A DNA stretch of 64,000 bases from DAOTYH01 sp034435015 (lineage in GTDB: Bacteria > Chloroflexota > Anaerolineae > Aggregatilineales > UBA3940): contig DAOTYH010000080.1 of assembly GCA_034435015.1 (NCBI GenBank), positions 10,837 through 74,836 on the forward strand, in the 5' to 3' direction. A program made the position numbers and the translations under genes. Below are positions 16,333-25,638 of this stretch, in pieces (within the stretch, counting starts at the first letter, position 1; each line of letters begins with the position of its first letter). Below the pieces are notes generated by a model. It worked only from the letters and a program-made list of their open reading frames with translations. It was not told the DNA's origin and made no database searches.

Positions 16333-17271
16333 ATGTCGCCTGACCATGAATTCGCGTCAGAAGTAGTGATCTGCCCCCTCACTTTTCTGCAGACCTGCCA
16401 ATCAGCCAAGGTTGTGATTGACTCACTGCTAGAGCAGGATTCTTCCGTACAGCGGCATATGGGGGAGCTGGGGATGTTTGGGGCGTTGGCTGTCCGGACT
16501 GCAATCCCCCTTTACTACCACTGGCTGACATCCGGCTATGGTGCTTTTTCAGGAGAACAGCCTGTCGGCTGGCTTTATCTGCGCGGATGGAATCAGATGC
16601 TCTACATCCAGACACTAGCCGTGCACCCTGACTGGCGGCACAAGGGGATCGGAACTGCTCTGATGCATTTTGCTGAACAGCAGGCCCGTGAGTTACACCG
16701 CCCATGGCTGGGACTCAGAGTGTCGCTCAAAAACCAGCCGGCCATACAACTGTATGAATCGCTGGGATACCGCCGGGGGCCTTGGCGTGTCATGCAGAGA
16801 GAAGAGATGCCGCCGGAGTGGCCTGAGTCCAGCCGCGCGGTTCAATTGCGCCCATTGGCGGGTTTGGCCGCCCTTCAAGCTTATAGCCGTTTCTCTCGCC
16901 TCGACCTGACAGCCGGGGATGCTTGGGCGGCTGAGGTACTGGACAACTTCGTAAAGGCAGACTTCCAGTGGTGGTCTTGCCGGCACTGGCTGGTTATATC
17001 TGAGGGTCAACCTGTTGCCTGTCTGAGCAGATGTAAAAGGGATTCGGGAGCAGATTTGCGGCTGGCAAGCGAGGCCGACTGGTGGGGAAGTCCGCAAGAG
17101 GTGGAGGCTATCCGTTTAGCCCTGCGCTCTTCTGATCGACTCTCACGCATCACTGTACAGACAGCCAGCAACGGACATCATGAGGTCTTATGCTCAAGGC
17201 TAGAGCCGCTAGGCTTTGTGGAGCGGCCAGCAACCACGGCCAGGATGGTCAAACACTTAGGGGACAACTAA
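16333..17271 (+). CDS. GNAT-family N-acetyltransferase
   Basis: 312 aa. The acetyl-CoA-binding motif A is in LAVHPDWRHKGIGTALM (about residues 95-112), followed by LYESLGYRRGPW, typical of GNAT motif B. The C-terminal ~140 residues look like a second, degenerate GNAT-like half without a clear CoA loop. The acceptor is unknown. AGGGAAG lies 5 bp before the ATG. Followed after 25 bp by the DUF429 gene on the same strand. Confidence 0.85.
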   Translation: MSPDHEFASEVVICPLTFLQTCQSAKVVIDSLLEQDSSVQRHMGELGMFGALAVRTAIPLYYHWLTSGYGAFSGEQPVGWLYLRGWNQMLYIQTLAVHPDWRHKGIGTALMHFAEQQARELHRPWLGLRVSLKNQPAIQLYESLGYRRGPWRVMQREEMPPEWPESSRAVQLRPLAGLAALQAYSRFSRLDLTAGDAWAAEVLDNFVKADFQWWSCRHWLVISEGQPVACLSRCKRDSGADLRLASEADWWGSPQEVEAIRLALRSSDRLSRITVQTASNGHHEVLCSRLEPLGFVERPATTARMVKHLGDN

Positions 17272-17296
17272 GCTATCCAGCGGAGGTCAGACCCGA

Positions 17297-18064
17297 ATGA
17301 CAAACGAGGCGGTCTTCATTGGGATTGAGCTGGCTGGGGGGCGTTCTATCACTTACGCTGTCCTGAATGCCCGTTTGCAAATCGAAAAGAAGGGGGTCCT
17401 GCCGCTTGATGACCTGGTCGAGGCCATACTGACTTACCCGCTTGCTGTGTGTGCTGTCAACGCACCGATAGGACCTAGCCGGGGGTTGCTGTCTGATCCG
17501 AACATCCGCGAACGGCTCGGTCTAGACCCGGAACTTGCTACCTTTACCCAGCACCGAGTGTGTGAGTATGAACTCAAGCGGCGCGGTCTCAATATCTATA
17601 ACACGCCATCCGATCCTCTTACAGCCCCTCATTGGATGCAGGTTGGCTGGCAACTCTACAATCGACTGCGCCGGGCCGGCTATGTTGAGTATCCCCGCTC
17701 CGGCACACGCCGCATGCTCGAAACATACCCCCCGGCGGCGTTCGCAACCTTTGCCGGACGGCGGCCTTATAGCAAGCGGAGCGTAGAAGGACGCCTGCAA
17801 CGTCAGATCATCTTAGATGAGGCGGGCGTCAAAGTGCCTAATGCGATGAATTTCCTTGAGGAGTGGACTCGTCATCGGATTATGACAGGCCAGCTTAATG
17901 TTGACCGCACTGATCAGTTGTTTGCCCCCAATACGCTGGATGCGCTGATAGCCGCCTATACGGCCTATCTGGTTGAGAATGAACCACTGCGCACCATTGC
18001 AATTGGCGATGTTCTTGAGGGGCAGATCGTACTGCCAGCCGGCGAGCTGAAGGACTCGTATTGA
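17297..18064 (+). CDS. DUF429 family protein
   Basis: 255 aa. It starts FIGIELAGGRSITYAVL, an RNase H-like first strand, and continues AVCAVNAPIG, RRMLETYPPAAFATF and LFAPNTLDALIAAYTAYL, the conserved landmarks of DUF429 (predicted RNase H-fold nuclease or regulator). The acidic residues at strand 1 (E in IGIELAG) and near the end (D in NTLDAL) could bind metal. Function unknown. Same operon as the GNAT gene. Confidence 0.8.
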   Translation: MTNEAVFIGIELAGGRSITYAVLNARLQIEKKGVLPLDDLVEAILTYPLAVCAVNAPIGPSRGLLSDPNIRERLGLDPELATFTQHRVCEYELKRRGLNIYNTPSDPLTAPHWMQVGWQLYNRLRRAGYVEYPRSGTRRMLETYPPAAFATFAGRRPYSKRSVEGRLQRQIILDEAGVKVPNAMNFLEEWTRHRIMTGQLNVDRTDQLFAPNTLDALIAAYTAYLVENEPLRTIAIGDVLEGQIVLPAGELKDSY

Positions 18065-18081
18065 GCAGAGGCTGGCTTCCT

Positions 18082-18609
18082 TTAACTGCGCCCCAGCCCC
18101 AAAAAACCGCGCCATACACTGCGTGCCTCTTCGACAGTTACAAAGGACTTGGGGTCAGCCTCCTGTGCGATCTTCACAATAGCTGGAACATCCCTCCGCC
18201 GAACCACAGCCCAGATTAACCCTACCGTCCCCGACGATCCCTCGCCCGATGTGCGTGTCGCTCCGAAGCCTGCGGCGCGGATAGCTTGTGCTATCTGCAA
18301 TGATTTGCCTAGAGAGACAATGTTGACTGTGGCAAAACCCGCCCCTACCCGTTCTTCGATCAGCATACCCGCCCATGTGCCAGCGGAGAATCCGAGACAA
18401 TAAGCGCCTAGATTCCACAAGTTGCTGAGATCACGTGCTACCTGCCCAAACGTCAGGGCGAAGGTAAGCGCTTCAACAAAAGCCAGCAGGGCTACCAATA
18501 TCCTGTTTGATCGCCCCATGATCAGCAGACGAACGGTTGATATAGAGATGCTCAAGACCCGTACAACAAAAATGATCAGTGCACTAATAACGACATTATC
18601 CGACAGCAT
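18082..18609 (-). CDS. UPF0316/DUF2179 membrane protein
   Basis: 175 aa. Three membrane segments in residues 1-~85 (IIFVVRVLSISISTVRLL typical of UPF0316), followed by a cytosolic DUF2179-like domain (~90-165; TVNIVSLGKSLQIAQAIRAAG, VGLIWAVVRRRDVPAIV). Function unknown; the soluble domain resembles the putative ligand-binding domain of YitT-type proteins. Convergent with DUF429 (17-bp gap). Confidence 0.85.
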   Translation of the reverse strand: MLSDNVVISALIIFVVRVLSISISTVRLLIMGRSNRILVALLAFVEALTFALTFGQVARDLSNLWNLGAYCLGFSAGTWAGMLIEERVGAGFATVNIVSLGKSLQIAQAIRAAGFGATRTSGEGSSGTVGLIWAVVRRRDVPAIVKIAQEADPKSFVTVEEARSVWRGFLGLGRS

Positions 18610-18655
18610 TTTTCAACATCCCCGATAAGAGTGTTTCCCTGCCATGAAACCAAAG

Positions 18656-18678
18656 GCCGGGTAACCTGCATACCCGGC
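18656..18678. terminator. hairpin after aminotransferase gene
   Basis: 8-bp perfect stem GCCGGGTA / TACCCGGC, loop of 7 nt, downstream of the minus-strand aminotransferase stop. Only a weak T-rich tail (CTTTGGTTTC) follows on the minus strand. Confidence 0.5.
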
Positions 18679-18710
18679 TCAGGTAGGCTGACTGACGCAA
18701 GCAGAGTTAT

Positions 18711-19871
18711 CTACCCATGGCGGCGCATGAAGCGCCCGATTCGCTCTAGGGCCTGCTCGATCTTTTCATAGGCAGTAGCATAAGAGCAACGTACAAAGCC
18801 AACCCCGCTTGGGCCAAAAGCCCGCCCCGGTATGACCGCTACACATTCCTCTTGAAGGAGCTTCTCGGCAAAGGTTTCATCGTCCATGCCGGAAGCCGCG
18901 ACAGAAGGGAAGGCATAGAAAGCGCCATGCGGGTCAAAGGTTTGTAACCCAAGCTGATTCAGACCGTCAACGATGAGACGGCGGCGGCGATTATACTCGG
19001 CCCTCATCTCTTCTACAAATGGCTGTCCGGCCTCCAAAGCGGCCAGCGCGGCAACCTGTGCTGTGGTCGGTGCCGACATGATCGTGTACTGGTGTATCTT
19101 ACGCATGGCGGCTAGTAAGTCAGGCGGGGCGGCGGCATAGCCGATGCGCCAGCCCGTCATGGCATAGTCTTTAGAGAATCCGCCCAGTGTGATTGTCCGC
19201 TCACGCATCCCCGGCAGGCTGGCAAAGCAGATGTGCTCTACGCCGTAAACGAGCTGATCGTAAATCTCGTCAGAGATTACTACCAGATCATGTTTCTCGG
19301 CCACGCCGGCTGCTTCCAGCAGGCGCTCGCGGCTCATGACTGCCCCTGTAGGGTTGTTAGGATAACCAATGAGGATACCCTTAGTCCTAGGCGTGACAGC
19401 CGATTCAATAGCCGAGCCGGTCACCTGGAAACCATCCTGTACGTGAGTTGGCACAGTGACAGGTACTCCGCCTGCCAGTGCAACCTCCGGGGTATAAGAT
19501 ACAAAACATGGCTCTGGCACGATGAACTCATCACCCGGATCAATCACGGCGTTGAGTGCCAGATACAGTGCCTCTGATACCCCAACTGTGATGACGATCT
19601 CGTGCTCAGGATCGTAGCTGACCCCGTACAGCCGCTCAAGATGGGCGCTGATGGCCTGTCGAAGCTCGAAGATACCGGAGTTTGAAGTGTAGTGAGTATC
19701 CCCTCTCTGTAGGGAGGCAATGCCAGCCCGCAGGATAGGCTCAGGTGTGACAAAATCCGGCTCGCCAATGCCCAACGAGATCACGTCGCTCATGGTGGCG
19801 GCGATGTCAAAGAACTTACGGATGCCAGAGGGGGGAATGCTCTGTACGCGGCGCGATACAAAGTCACGCAT
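18711..19871 (-). CDS. class I/II pyridoxal-phosphate aminotransferase (aspartate aminotransferase-like)
   Basis: 386 aa. Fold type I landmarks are YTSNSGIFELRQAIS near the N-terminus, GYPNNPTGAVMS, ISDEIYDQLVY and the PLP lysine in TLGGFSKDYAMTGWRIGY. The substrate-carboxylate Arg is probably in GFVRCSYA. Subfamily Igamma; aspartate, aromatic or branched substrates cannot be told apart by eye. 11 bp downstream of the nucleotidyltransferase gene in a two-gene operon, although the two activities have no obvious link. Confidence 0.88.
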   Translation of the reverse strand: MRDFVSRRVQSIPPSGIRKFFDIAATMSDVISLGIGEPDFVTPEPILRAGIASLQRGDTHYTSNSGIFELRQAISAHLERLYGVSYDPEHEIVITVGVSEALYLALNAVIDPGDEFIVPEPCFVSYTPEVALAGGVPVTVPTHVQDGFQVTGSAIESAVTPRTKGILIGYPNNPTGAVMSRERLLEAAGVAEKHDLVVISDEIYDQLVYGVEHICFASLPGMRERTITLGGFSKDYAMTGWRIGYAAAPPDLLAAMRKIHQYTIMSAPTTAQVAALAALEAGQPFVEEMRAEYNRRRRLIVDGLNQLGLQTFDPHGAFYAFPSVAASGMDDETFAEKLLQEECVAVIPGRAFGPSGVGFVRCSYATAYEKIEQALERIGRFMRRHG

Positions 19872-19882
19872 AGGCGCTCTCC

Positions 19883-20869
19883 TTAGCCGAAATCAATAGA
19901 GGACTCATCGCCGACGTTGAGGGTCATATAACGCCCTGTGACCCTTGCCTCACGCCCGATCAGTGACTGATCCATGATAATGTTGCGAACTGATGCGCCA
20001 TCTTCGATAATCGCATCCCGGATGACGCTATGGCTGATGTGGCACTCCGCTCCTACTGTCACGTAGGGGCCGATGACAGCCTGATCGAAGCGAGCCGCCG
20101 GGTGAATGTTGACAGGCGGGATGACCAATACACCCGGCTGTTTGACTGTCGAACTGTTGTCGTGGCCGTGCTCCAGCAGGTAGCGGTTGGTTTCGAGAAC
20201 CGTTTCCGGCTTGCCGCAGTCGAGCCACACATCTACCGGTTGCGTTCGGAATACCGCCCCCTGCTCGATCATGATCTGGAAGGCGTCGGCGATATAGTAT
20301 TCGCCTTTTGTCATCCGGCCCGTTGACATCTGGGTTTCGATGGCTCGGAGCATCCTCTCAGCCTCACGGATGTAATACAGGCCGATAATGACATTCTTGT
20401 TATCCATCCCTTCCGGTTTTTCAACAAAGCGGGTAACCCGCCCTGTCGAGTCCACCTCAACAACACCGAATCGCCGAGGGTCTTCGACCTGCTTGACAAA
20501 GGCCAGTGCATCAGCATCGGTGGTGTGGATCGCGCTCAGATCGGCGTAGAACAGTGTGTCGGCAAAAACGAGAATGGTCGGCCCTTCAAGGTGTTCACGT
20601 GCCAGATAGATGGCAGGTGACTGACCGGTCAGCTCCTTTTGCACCACATAGGCCGCCTTGATAGGGTAGTGAGCTGAGATGTATTCCTCTATCTGATCGC
20701 CGAGGTGGCCGACAATAAAGATGTACTCCTCTGGTTCCAGCACAGCCAACGCATCCAGCAGATGCTTGAGCATCGGAGCACCAGCAACAGTGATGAGCGG
20801 CTTGGGGCGGCTGAAGGTATGAGGGCGCAGCCGTTTGCCATAGCCTGCCATTGGGATAATGACTTTCAT
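19883..20869 (-). CDS. sugar-nucleotide pyrophosphorylase with C-terminal left-handed beta-helix
   Basis: 328 aa. It starts with the nucleotidyltransferase signature MKVIIPMAGYGKRLRPHT followed by SRPKPLITVAGAP. The catalytic domain runs to ~residue 235 and a hexapeptide-repeat region follows (VNIHPAARFDQAVIGPYV, SHSVIRDAIIEDGASV). Most like glucose-1-phosphate thymidylyl/uridylyltransferases of the RfbA/RmlA-long or archaeal type. Makes an NDP-sugar for glycan synthesis. Its start region overlaps no gene but faces the divergent gmk promoter 40 bp away. Confidence 0.87.
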   Translation of the reverse strand: MKVIIPMAGYGKRLRPHTFSRPKPLITVAGAPMLKHLLDALAVLEPEEYIFIVGHLGDQIEEYISAHYPIKAAYVVQKELTGQSPAIYLAREHLEGPTILVFADTLFYADLSAIHTTDADALAFVKQVEDPRRFGVVEVDSTGRVTRFVEKPEGMDNKNVIIGLYYIREAERMLRAIETQMSTGRMTKGEYYIADAFQIMIEQGAVFRTQPVDVWLDCGKPETVLETNRYLLEHGHDNSSTVKQPGVLVIPPVNIHPAARFDQAVIGPYVTVGAECHISHSVIRDAIIEDGASVRNIIMDQSLIGREARVTGRYMTLNVGDESSIDFG

Positions 20870-20908
20870 ACCTTTTCATGCTCTCCTGGTAGCTTGAGCC
20901 AGACAGAA

Positions 20909-20917
20909 TGGTATAAT
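20909..20917 (+). promoter_or_regulatory. extended -10 promoter of guanylate kinase gene
   Basis: TGGTATAAT with consensus TATAAT at 20912-20917 and TGn in front; no good -35. Start of transcription about 20924, so the coding start must be downstream of it. Confidence 0.55.
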
Positions 20918-20965
20918 GTGCTCAACGCTTTGCTGACCTTACTCAACAGAGAGGCCTTTTCATTG

Positions 20966-21679
20966 ATGGCAGAAAGCTTGACCGGCGTTGAGCAGGTGAT
21001 CAAGCAGTTGACAGGACATCCCCCCAGAATACTCTTTGTTCTGGCGGGGCCGTCTGGTGTCGGTAAGAATACCATTATCAGGAAGCTGCTGGCAAACCAC
21101 GCTGGCCAGATGGAACGTGTCCGCACCTATACGACCCGCAGTCCCCGTGAAGATGAGGTAGAGGGTGAGCAGTATCACTTTGTCTCACCAGAGCAATTTA
21201 GAGAACTGGCGCTTGCAGGCAGGCTGATGGAAGCAGACCGGGACAGCGTAGGCCATGATGTCTATGGGTTAGGACATGTTTACAGTATGCCCAGTGACCT
21301 GTTCGAGGAAATACCACCGGATAAGCATCTGGTCATTGCGGAAGTAGATATTCATGGGATGCGGCGGATCAAGGAACGCTACCCTGACAGTGTAACTATC
21401 TTTGTCACCGCCCCGCCCCTAGATTTGCTCCAACGCATCCGTGTGCGGCGTGACAGCGAGATGGATGCTGAAGCCTTATCCAAACGGATGCAAACCGCTC
21501 AGGAACAAATCCAGGCCGCCAAGGAGTTCGACTACGTGATCTTCAACCAGGAGGATCAGCTAGACGAAACAATTCAGGCCATTGAGGCCATTATTCTGGC
21601 TGAACGGGAGCGCGTGCGTCCGGGCTTCAACCTTGAGGCAACCGTGCCTGAAGAAGCTTTTCTCCTGTCTCTAAAATAG
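20966..21679 (+). CDS. gmk: guanylate kinase
   Basis: 237 aa from ATG 20966 (a TTG three bases earlier is 8 bp after AGAGAGG and may be used). A longer open frame to 20705 starts before the promoter and is rejected. P-loop GPSGVGKNT, GMP-binding RTYTTRSPREDEVEGEQYHF, then LVIAEVDIHGMRRIKE and IFVTAPPLDLL, with the lid arginines in RVRRDSEM. The P-loop has Asn where most guanylate kinases have Ser or Thr after GK. Phosphorylates GMP to GDP. The C-terminal ~30 residues extend beyond the usual ~205 aa. Confidence 0.85.
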   Translation: MAESLTGVEQVIKQLTGHPPRILFVLAGPSGVGKNTIIRKLLANHAGQMERVRTYTTRSPREDEVEGEQYHFVSPEQFRELALAGRLMEADRDSVGHDVYGLGHVYSMPSDLFEEIPPDKHLVIAEVDIHGMRRIKERYPDSVTIFVTAPPLDLLQRIRVRRDSEMDAEALSKRMQTAQEQIQAAKEFDYVIFNQEDQLDETIQAIEAIILAERERVRPGFNLEATVPEEAFLLSLK

Positions 21680-21732
21680 CGGAGCCTCTTCCTTCCCTGA
21701 GAGTACTCCTACCATGAGACCTCTGGCGGGTT

Positions 21733-23385
21733 ATGGCAGTCATTGAGTCTGATCCAATCACCCTAGAAATATTTAAACACCTGTTTGCCTCAGTGGCTGA
21801 GGAAATGGGCGTTACGCTGGGGCGGACAGCCTATTCGCCCAATATCAAAGAGCGTCGTGACTATTCGTGCGCCGTCTTCTTAGGGGATGGCAGGATGCTG
21901 GCCCAAGCCGCTCATATCCCCGTACATCTGGGGGCGATGCCTGCCTCAGTGCAGACGGCTATTCAGTGTTGTGCCCCTTTTGCGCCCGGTGACCTCGTTG
22001 CACTCAACAACCCCTATATGGGCGGCACCCATCTGCCGGACATCACACTTGTCTCTCCTGTGTTCCTTCCTGCTGGAGAGTTACCTTCATCGAGGAGTGC
22101 TGTTCCAGATGAGCCTCTTTTCTTTGTGGCGTCGCGGGCGCATCATGCCGACATAGGCGGCATGACCCCCGGCTCGATGCCAGTTGCTACTGAACTCTAT
22201 CAGGAGGGGTTGATCATCCCCCCTATCAAGCTGGTGGAGGCAGGGCATGTCAATCAGGCGGCCCTTGATCTGATCGTGAGCAACTCGCGTACTCCCGCTG
22301 AGCGGCGCGGCGACTTGGCCGCCCAGCGGGCGGCACATGAGGTTGGAACACGGCGGCTGTTGGAGATCATAGCCCATTATGGATTGGAGGAGGTTAATCG
22401 GCAGGCCCATGTCTTACTCGCTTATGCCGAGCGGTTGACCCGTGCCATGTTGTCTGAACTCCCAGAAGGGGTCTACACCTTCGAGGATGTGCTGGATGAC
22501 GACGGCATCTCGCCTGACCCAATCCCAATTCGGGTAAAAATCTCCATTCGCGGGGGTGAGATGGTAATTGATTTCACTGGCTCAGCCCCGGCGGTTACTG
22601 GTTCGGTCAACGCTGTGAGTGCCATTGTCCATTCAGCGGTAGGATATGTTATCCGATGTGTTGTAGGCGCGAGCCTGCCTGCCAATCAGGGAGTTTTCGC
22701 TCCTCTCCATGTCATAGTGCCGCCTGACAGCGTGCTCGACGCCGGTCCACCGCATGCGGTCGCGGGGGGGAACGTAGAGACCTCCATGCGCATTGTGGAT
22801 GTCTTGTACGGGGCGCTGGCAAAGGCCATGCCGGGCCGTATTCCGGCGGCCAGCCAGGGGACGATGAACAATCTCTCGTTTGGCGGCGTTGATCCGCGCA
22901 CAGGCCGTCCCTTTGCTTACTATGAAACAATTGGCGGCGGAGGCGGTGCAGGCCCTCACACCGACGGCCTCAGCGGACGGCATGCCCACATGACCAATAC
23001 CCTCAACACACCGGTCGAAGCACTTGAGTTTGCATTGCCTATCCGCGTTCGGCGCTATGCCCTGCGGCGCGGATCAGGCGGCGCAGGAAAGCATCGCGGC
23101 GGTGACGGACTGATCCGTGAGATCGAGTTCCTCACACCCGCTCATGTCACGATCCTTTCAGAAAGGCGCAGGCGGGGGCCTTACGGGCTGGCGGGTGGTC
23201 TGCCGGGCAAGCCTGGGCGGAATCTCCTGTTCCGGGCAGACGGCTCGCCGGCGCAGGAATTGCCTGGAAAAGTCACTTTCGATGTCGCCGCCGGCGACCT
23301 GTTGAGCATCCAAACGCCCGGCGGCGGGGGGTGGGGCATCCCACAGACAGGAGAACCTGAACATGGCCGCGATTCACATTCGTAA
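21733..23385 (+). CDS. hydantoinase B/oxoprolinase family protein
   Basis: 550 aa, the HyuB family length. Landmarks are ERRDYSCAVFLGDGRMLAQA, HIPVHLGAMPASVQ, LNNPYMGGTHLPDITLVSPVF, HHADIGGMTPGSMP and the glycine-rich AYYETIGGGGGAGP. Such proteins are the beta subunit of ATP-dependent hydantoinase, oxoprolinase or acetone carboxylase-like enzymes and normally pair with a HyuA ATPase subunit. No HyuA is adjacent here. It overlaps the amidohydrolase by 23 nt. Confidence 0.9.
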   Translation: MAVIESDPITLEIFKHLFASVAEEMGVTLGRTAYSPNIKERRDYSCAVFLGDGRMLAQAAHIPVHLGAMPASVQTAIQCCAPFAPGDLVALNNPYMGGTHLPDITLVSPVFLPAGELPSSRSAVPDEPLFFVASRAHHADIGGMTPGSMPVATELYQEGLIIPPIKLVEAGHVNQAALDLIVSNSRTPAERRGDLAAQRAAHEVGTRRLLEIIAHYGLEEVNRQAHVLLAYAERLTRAMLSELPEGVYTFEDVLDDDGISPDPIPIRVKISIRGGEMVIDFTGSAPAVTGSVNAVSAIVHSAVGYVIRCVVGASLPANQGVFAPLHVIVPPDSVLDAGPPHAVAGGNVETSMRIVDVLYGALAKAMPGRIPAASQGTMNNLSFGGVDPRTGRPFAYYETIGGGGGAGPHTDGLSGRHAHMTNTLNTPVEALEFALPIRVRRYALRRGSGGAGKHRGGDGLIREIEFLTPAHVTILSERRRRGPYGLAGGLPGKPGRNLLFRADGSPAQELPGKVTFDVAAGDLLSIQTPGGGGWGIPQTGEPEHGRDSHS

Positions 23386-24694
23386 TGCCGAGATCATCAC
23401 GCTGGATGAGCAGGGGACGATCTATCACAACGCTGATCTGGTAGTCCGTGATGGACGCATTGTTTCTCTCGGTACTGCGCCTCAGGACCTCCGGGCTGAT
23501 GAAGTAGTGGATGGTCACGGGCGGGCTGTCCTGCCGGGGCTGGTCAACAGCCACTGTCATAGCCCGATGACCTTTGAGCGCGGCTGGGCTGAAGACCTGC
23601 CTTTTGATCGCTGGCTGAATGAGAAAATCTGGGTGGCCGAGAGCGCCCTGACCCCCGATGATGTTTACTGGGGAGCCGCGCTGGCCGCCTGCGAGATGAT
23701 CCGTTGTGGGACGGCGGCTTTCAACGATCACTACTTCTACATGGATCGGGTGGCTGAGGTGGCTTCGCAGAGCGGGATGAAGGCCGCGCTGACTTGGTGT
23801 GTGTTTGGCATCGGGCAGGAAGCAGAAGTAGGGCCGGGGCTGGATGGAACGGTAGAATGGATTAAGGAGACGCATCAAAGCAGTGGCGGACGTATCAGGA
23901 CATTTCTTGGCCCTCATTCCCCTTACATCTGCCCCCCTGAGTTTTTGACTCGTGTCGTTGAGATCGCGCATGAGACGGGGCAGGGCATCCACCTGCATCT
24001 GTCCGAGAGCCAGGATCAAGTTGATCAGTCACTAGCCAGATATGGTTTGCGTCCAGTACAACATGTCAACGGCTTGGGAGTATTCGATGTGCCGGGTGGA
24101 TGTGTGGCGGCCCATTGCCTGTATATAGACCGGGAGGATACAGCCATCCTTGCCGAGAAGGGAGTGCATGTGCCGCACTGTCCTATTACCTACATGAAGC
24201 TGGCTATGCCGTTCCCGCCGCTTAAGGACAGGCTGGAGGCAGGGGTAAGAGTGTGTCTGGGGACAGACGGCCCTGCCTCCAATGCGGATATGGATATGTT
24301 TGCCACCATCCGGCAGACGGCTCTGATCCACAAATATCAACTGGCCGACCCCCAGGCGATCCCTGGCGATACTGCACTGCGTATGGCAACCCAATATGGG
24401 GCGCGGGCATTAGGCTTTGAGGGGACAGGGATGCTGAAGGTCGGATCGCCTGCCGATCTTATTCTTGTCAACCTTGATGTCCCGCATATGCGCCCTATGC
24501 ATGATCTGATTGCCAATCTGGTTCACTCGGCTAAGGGGGCAGATGTAACCGATGTCATGGTGGATGGCCGGTGGCTGATGCGTAAGCGCGAGCTGGTTAC
24601 CCTTGATGAGGAGCGGATTCTGTACGAGGCGGATAAACGTGCCCGTGCGATGGTTCAGCGCGGAATGACCCAATTGCGGGAGTACAAGGGCTGA
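23363..24694 (+). CDS. amidohydrolase of the S-adenosylhomocysteine/5'-methylthioadenosine deaminase type
   Basis: 443 aa. The metal-binding HxH motif is in VNSHCHSPMTFERGWAEDLP, followed by the TIM-barrel histidines HLHLSESQDQ and AAHCLYIDRED and the aspartate of CLGTDGPASNADMDM. The LPFDRWLNEKIW and ADLILVNLD segments fit the MtaD/TrzN/SsnA cytosine-deaminase-like group. Probable deaminase of an adenosine derivative or a similar purine/hydantoin compound. Its ATG lies within the end of hyuB (23-nt overlap), so the two are probably made together. Confidence 0.88.
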   Translation: MAAIHIRNAEIITLDEQGTIYHNADLVVRDGRIVSLGTAPQDLRADEVVDGHGRAVLPGLVNSHCHSPMTFERGWAEDLPFDRWLNEKIWVAESALTPDDVYWGAALAACEMIRCGTAAFNDHYFYMDRVAEVASQSGMKAALTWCVFGIGQEAEVGPGLDGTVEWIKETHQSSGGRIRTFLGPHSPYICPPEFLTRVVEIAHETGQGIHLHLSESQDQVDQSLARYGLRPVQHVNGLGVFDVPGGCVAAHCLYIDREDTAILAEKGVHVPHCPITYMKLAMPFPPLKDRLEAGVRVCLGTDGPASNADMDMFATIRQTALIHKYQLADPQAIPGDTALRMATQYGARALGFEGTGMLKVGSPADLILVNLDVPHMRPMHDLIANLVHSAKGADVTDVMVDGRWLMRKRELVTLDEERILYEADKRARAMVQRGMTQLREYKG

Positions 24695-24705
24695 GATCAT
24701 CTGCC

Positions 24706-25638
24706 TCAGCGAGATGGGTTGGTCCACTCGCGCCATGCTAAAGTCCACATACAGGAGAGAAAGGCTGTTGCTGTCCCCCCGATGACCCATAGACCAAGGC
24801 GTAACGGGAGGCAGATCAGGGTGATCAGTCCTACCACAGCCAACAGCAGATTCAGAAGGAGCTGAGTGCCCAGATCGATCAGTGTGAGGGTGACAACCGG
24901 CAAAGGGTACTTTCGTACAATCTGCCAGCCTCGGCGGAACGAGGCAGTGGCGTTGGCTTCTTCCAACATACAGGCACGGTAGGCAAGCACCTGTATAAAT
25001 CCAAGCCCCAGTGAGAGTGCCAAGGAGGGAAGCAGGATCACTGCCAATGTGGCGGACAGCGTGGTATTGCTCAGTACAGCGTCTTGCGCCCCCGTGAGAC
25101 TGGACGGGACCCCCGTCCGGCTGAAGAACCTCCCTATCAGAATGGTGGCAATGATCAGCCCCACTAGGAGCGGGATCGGCGGAATGGAAGCCACCAGTAC
25201 CAGTTCCAGCCCCCTGTGCCACCCCGCCCGCAATGCCTCGCGGATGTTGGTGCTCTTCCCTCCTTCAATCCGGTCGGCAGAGGCGATCAGCCCTCCGCTT
25301 GCTATCAGGGCAACAATAGCGGTCGCTATCAGGAGGAACAGCCCTACACTGGCTACTCCCAACAGAACGATAACACCTGCTACCAGCAATGTCATCAGCT
25401 CGACTCCTCCCATAACGGGAGTTGAGGCCGCCGGATGCTCCCCGGCTGTCAACAGCGATTCAGGGGGCGGTAGTGTCAGCCAGTCAGATAGAGAGGGCAA
25501 CTCAACGTACCGGCTTAGGAATAGTTCAAAGACACTGCCGCTTCCGCTGAGAAGCGTGACCAGCGTTCCCAGCACAATCATAAACTTATTGTCCCAGACA
25601 ACACGCCAAGCCCGGCCAAACAGATGTCTGTAGTTCAA
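24706..25638 (-). CDS. multi-pass membrane protein of unknown function
   Basis: 310 aa with about six membrane segments (roughly residues 18-35, 78-120, 155-175, 200-225, 255-290). Short conserved features are the N-terminal RAWRVVWDNKFMIVLG and the later EEANATASFRRGWQIVRKYP. These resemble the DUF7544/glycerophosphodiester phosphodiesterase-membrane-domain type of repeated helices, but I cannot assign a family. Convergent with the amidohydrolase gene (11-bp gap). Confidence 0.7.
   Translation of the reverse strand: MNYRHLFGRAWRVVWDNKFMIVLGTLVTLLSGSGSVFELFLSRYVELPSLSDWLTLPPPESLLTAGEHPAASTPVMGGVELMTLLVAGVIVLLGVASVGLFLLIATAIVALIASGGLIASADRIEGGKSTNIREALRAGWHRGLELVLVASIPPIPLLVGLIIATILIGRFFSRTGVPSSLTGAQDAVLSNTTLSATLAVILLPSLALSLGLGFIQVLAYRACMLEEANATASFRRGWQIVRKYPLPVVTLTLIDLGTQLLLNLLLAVVGLITLICLPLRLGLWVIGGTATAFLSCMWTLAWREWTNPSR

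Noticed and set aside
20705..20965. Long N-terminal extension of guanylate kinase
   Set aside because: It lies opposite the nucleotidyltransferase gene and upstream of the extended -10 promoter; the kinase fold starts after 20966.
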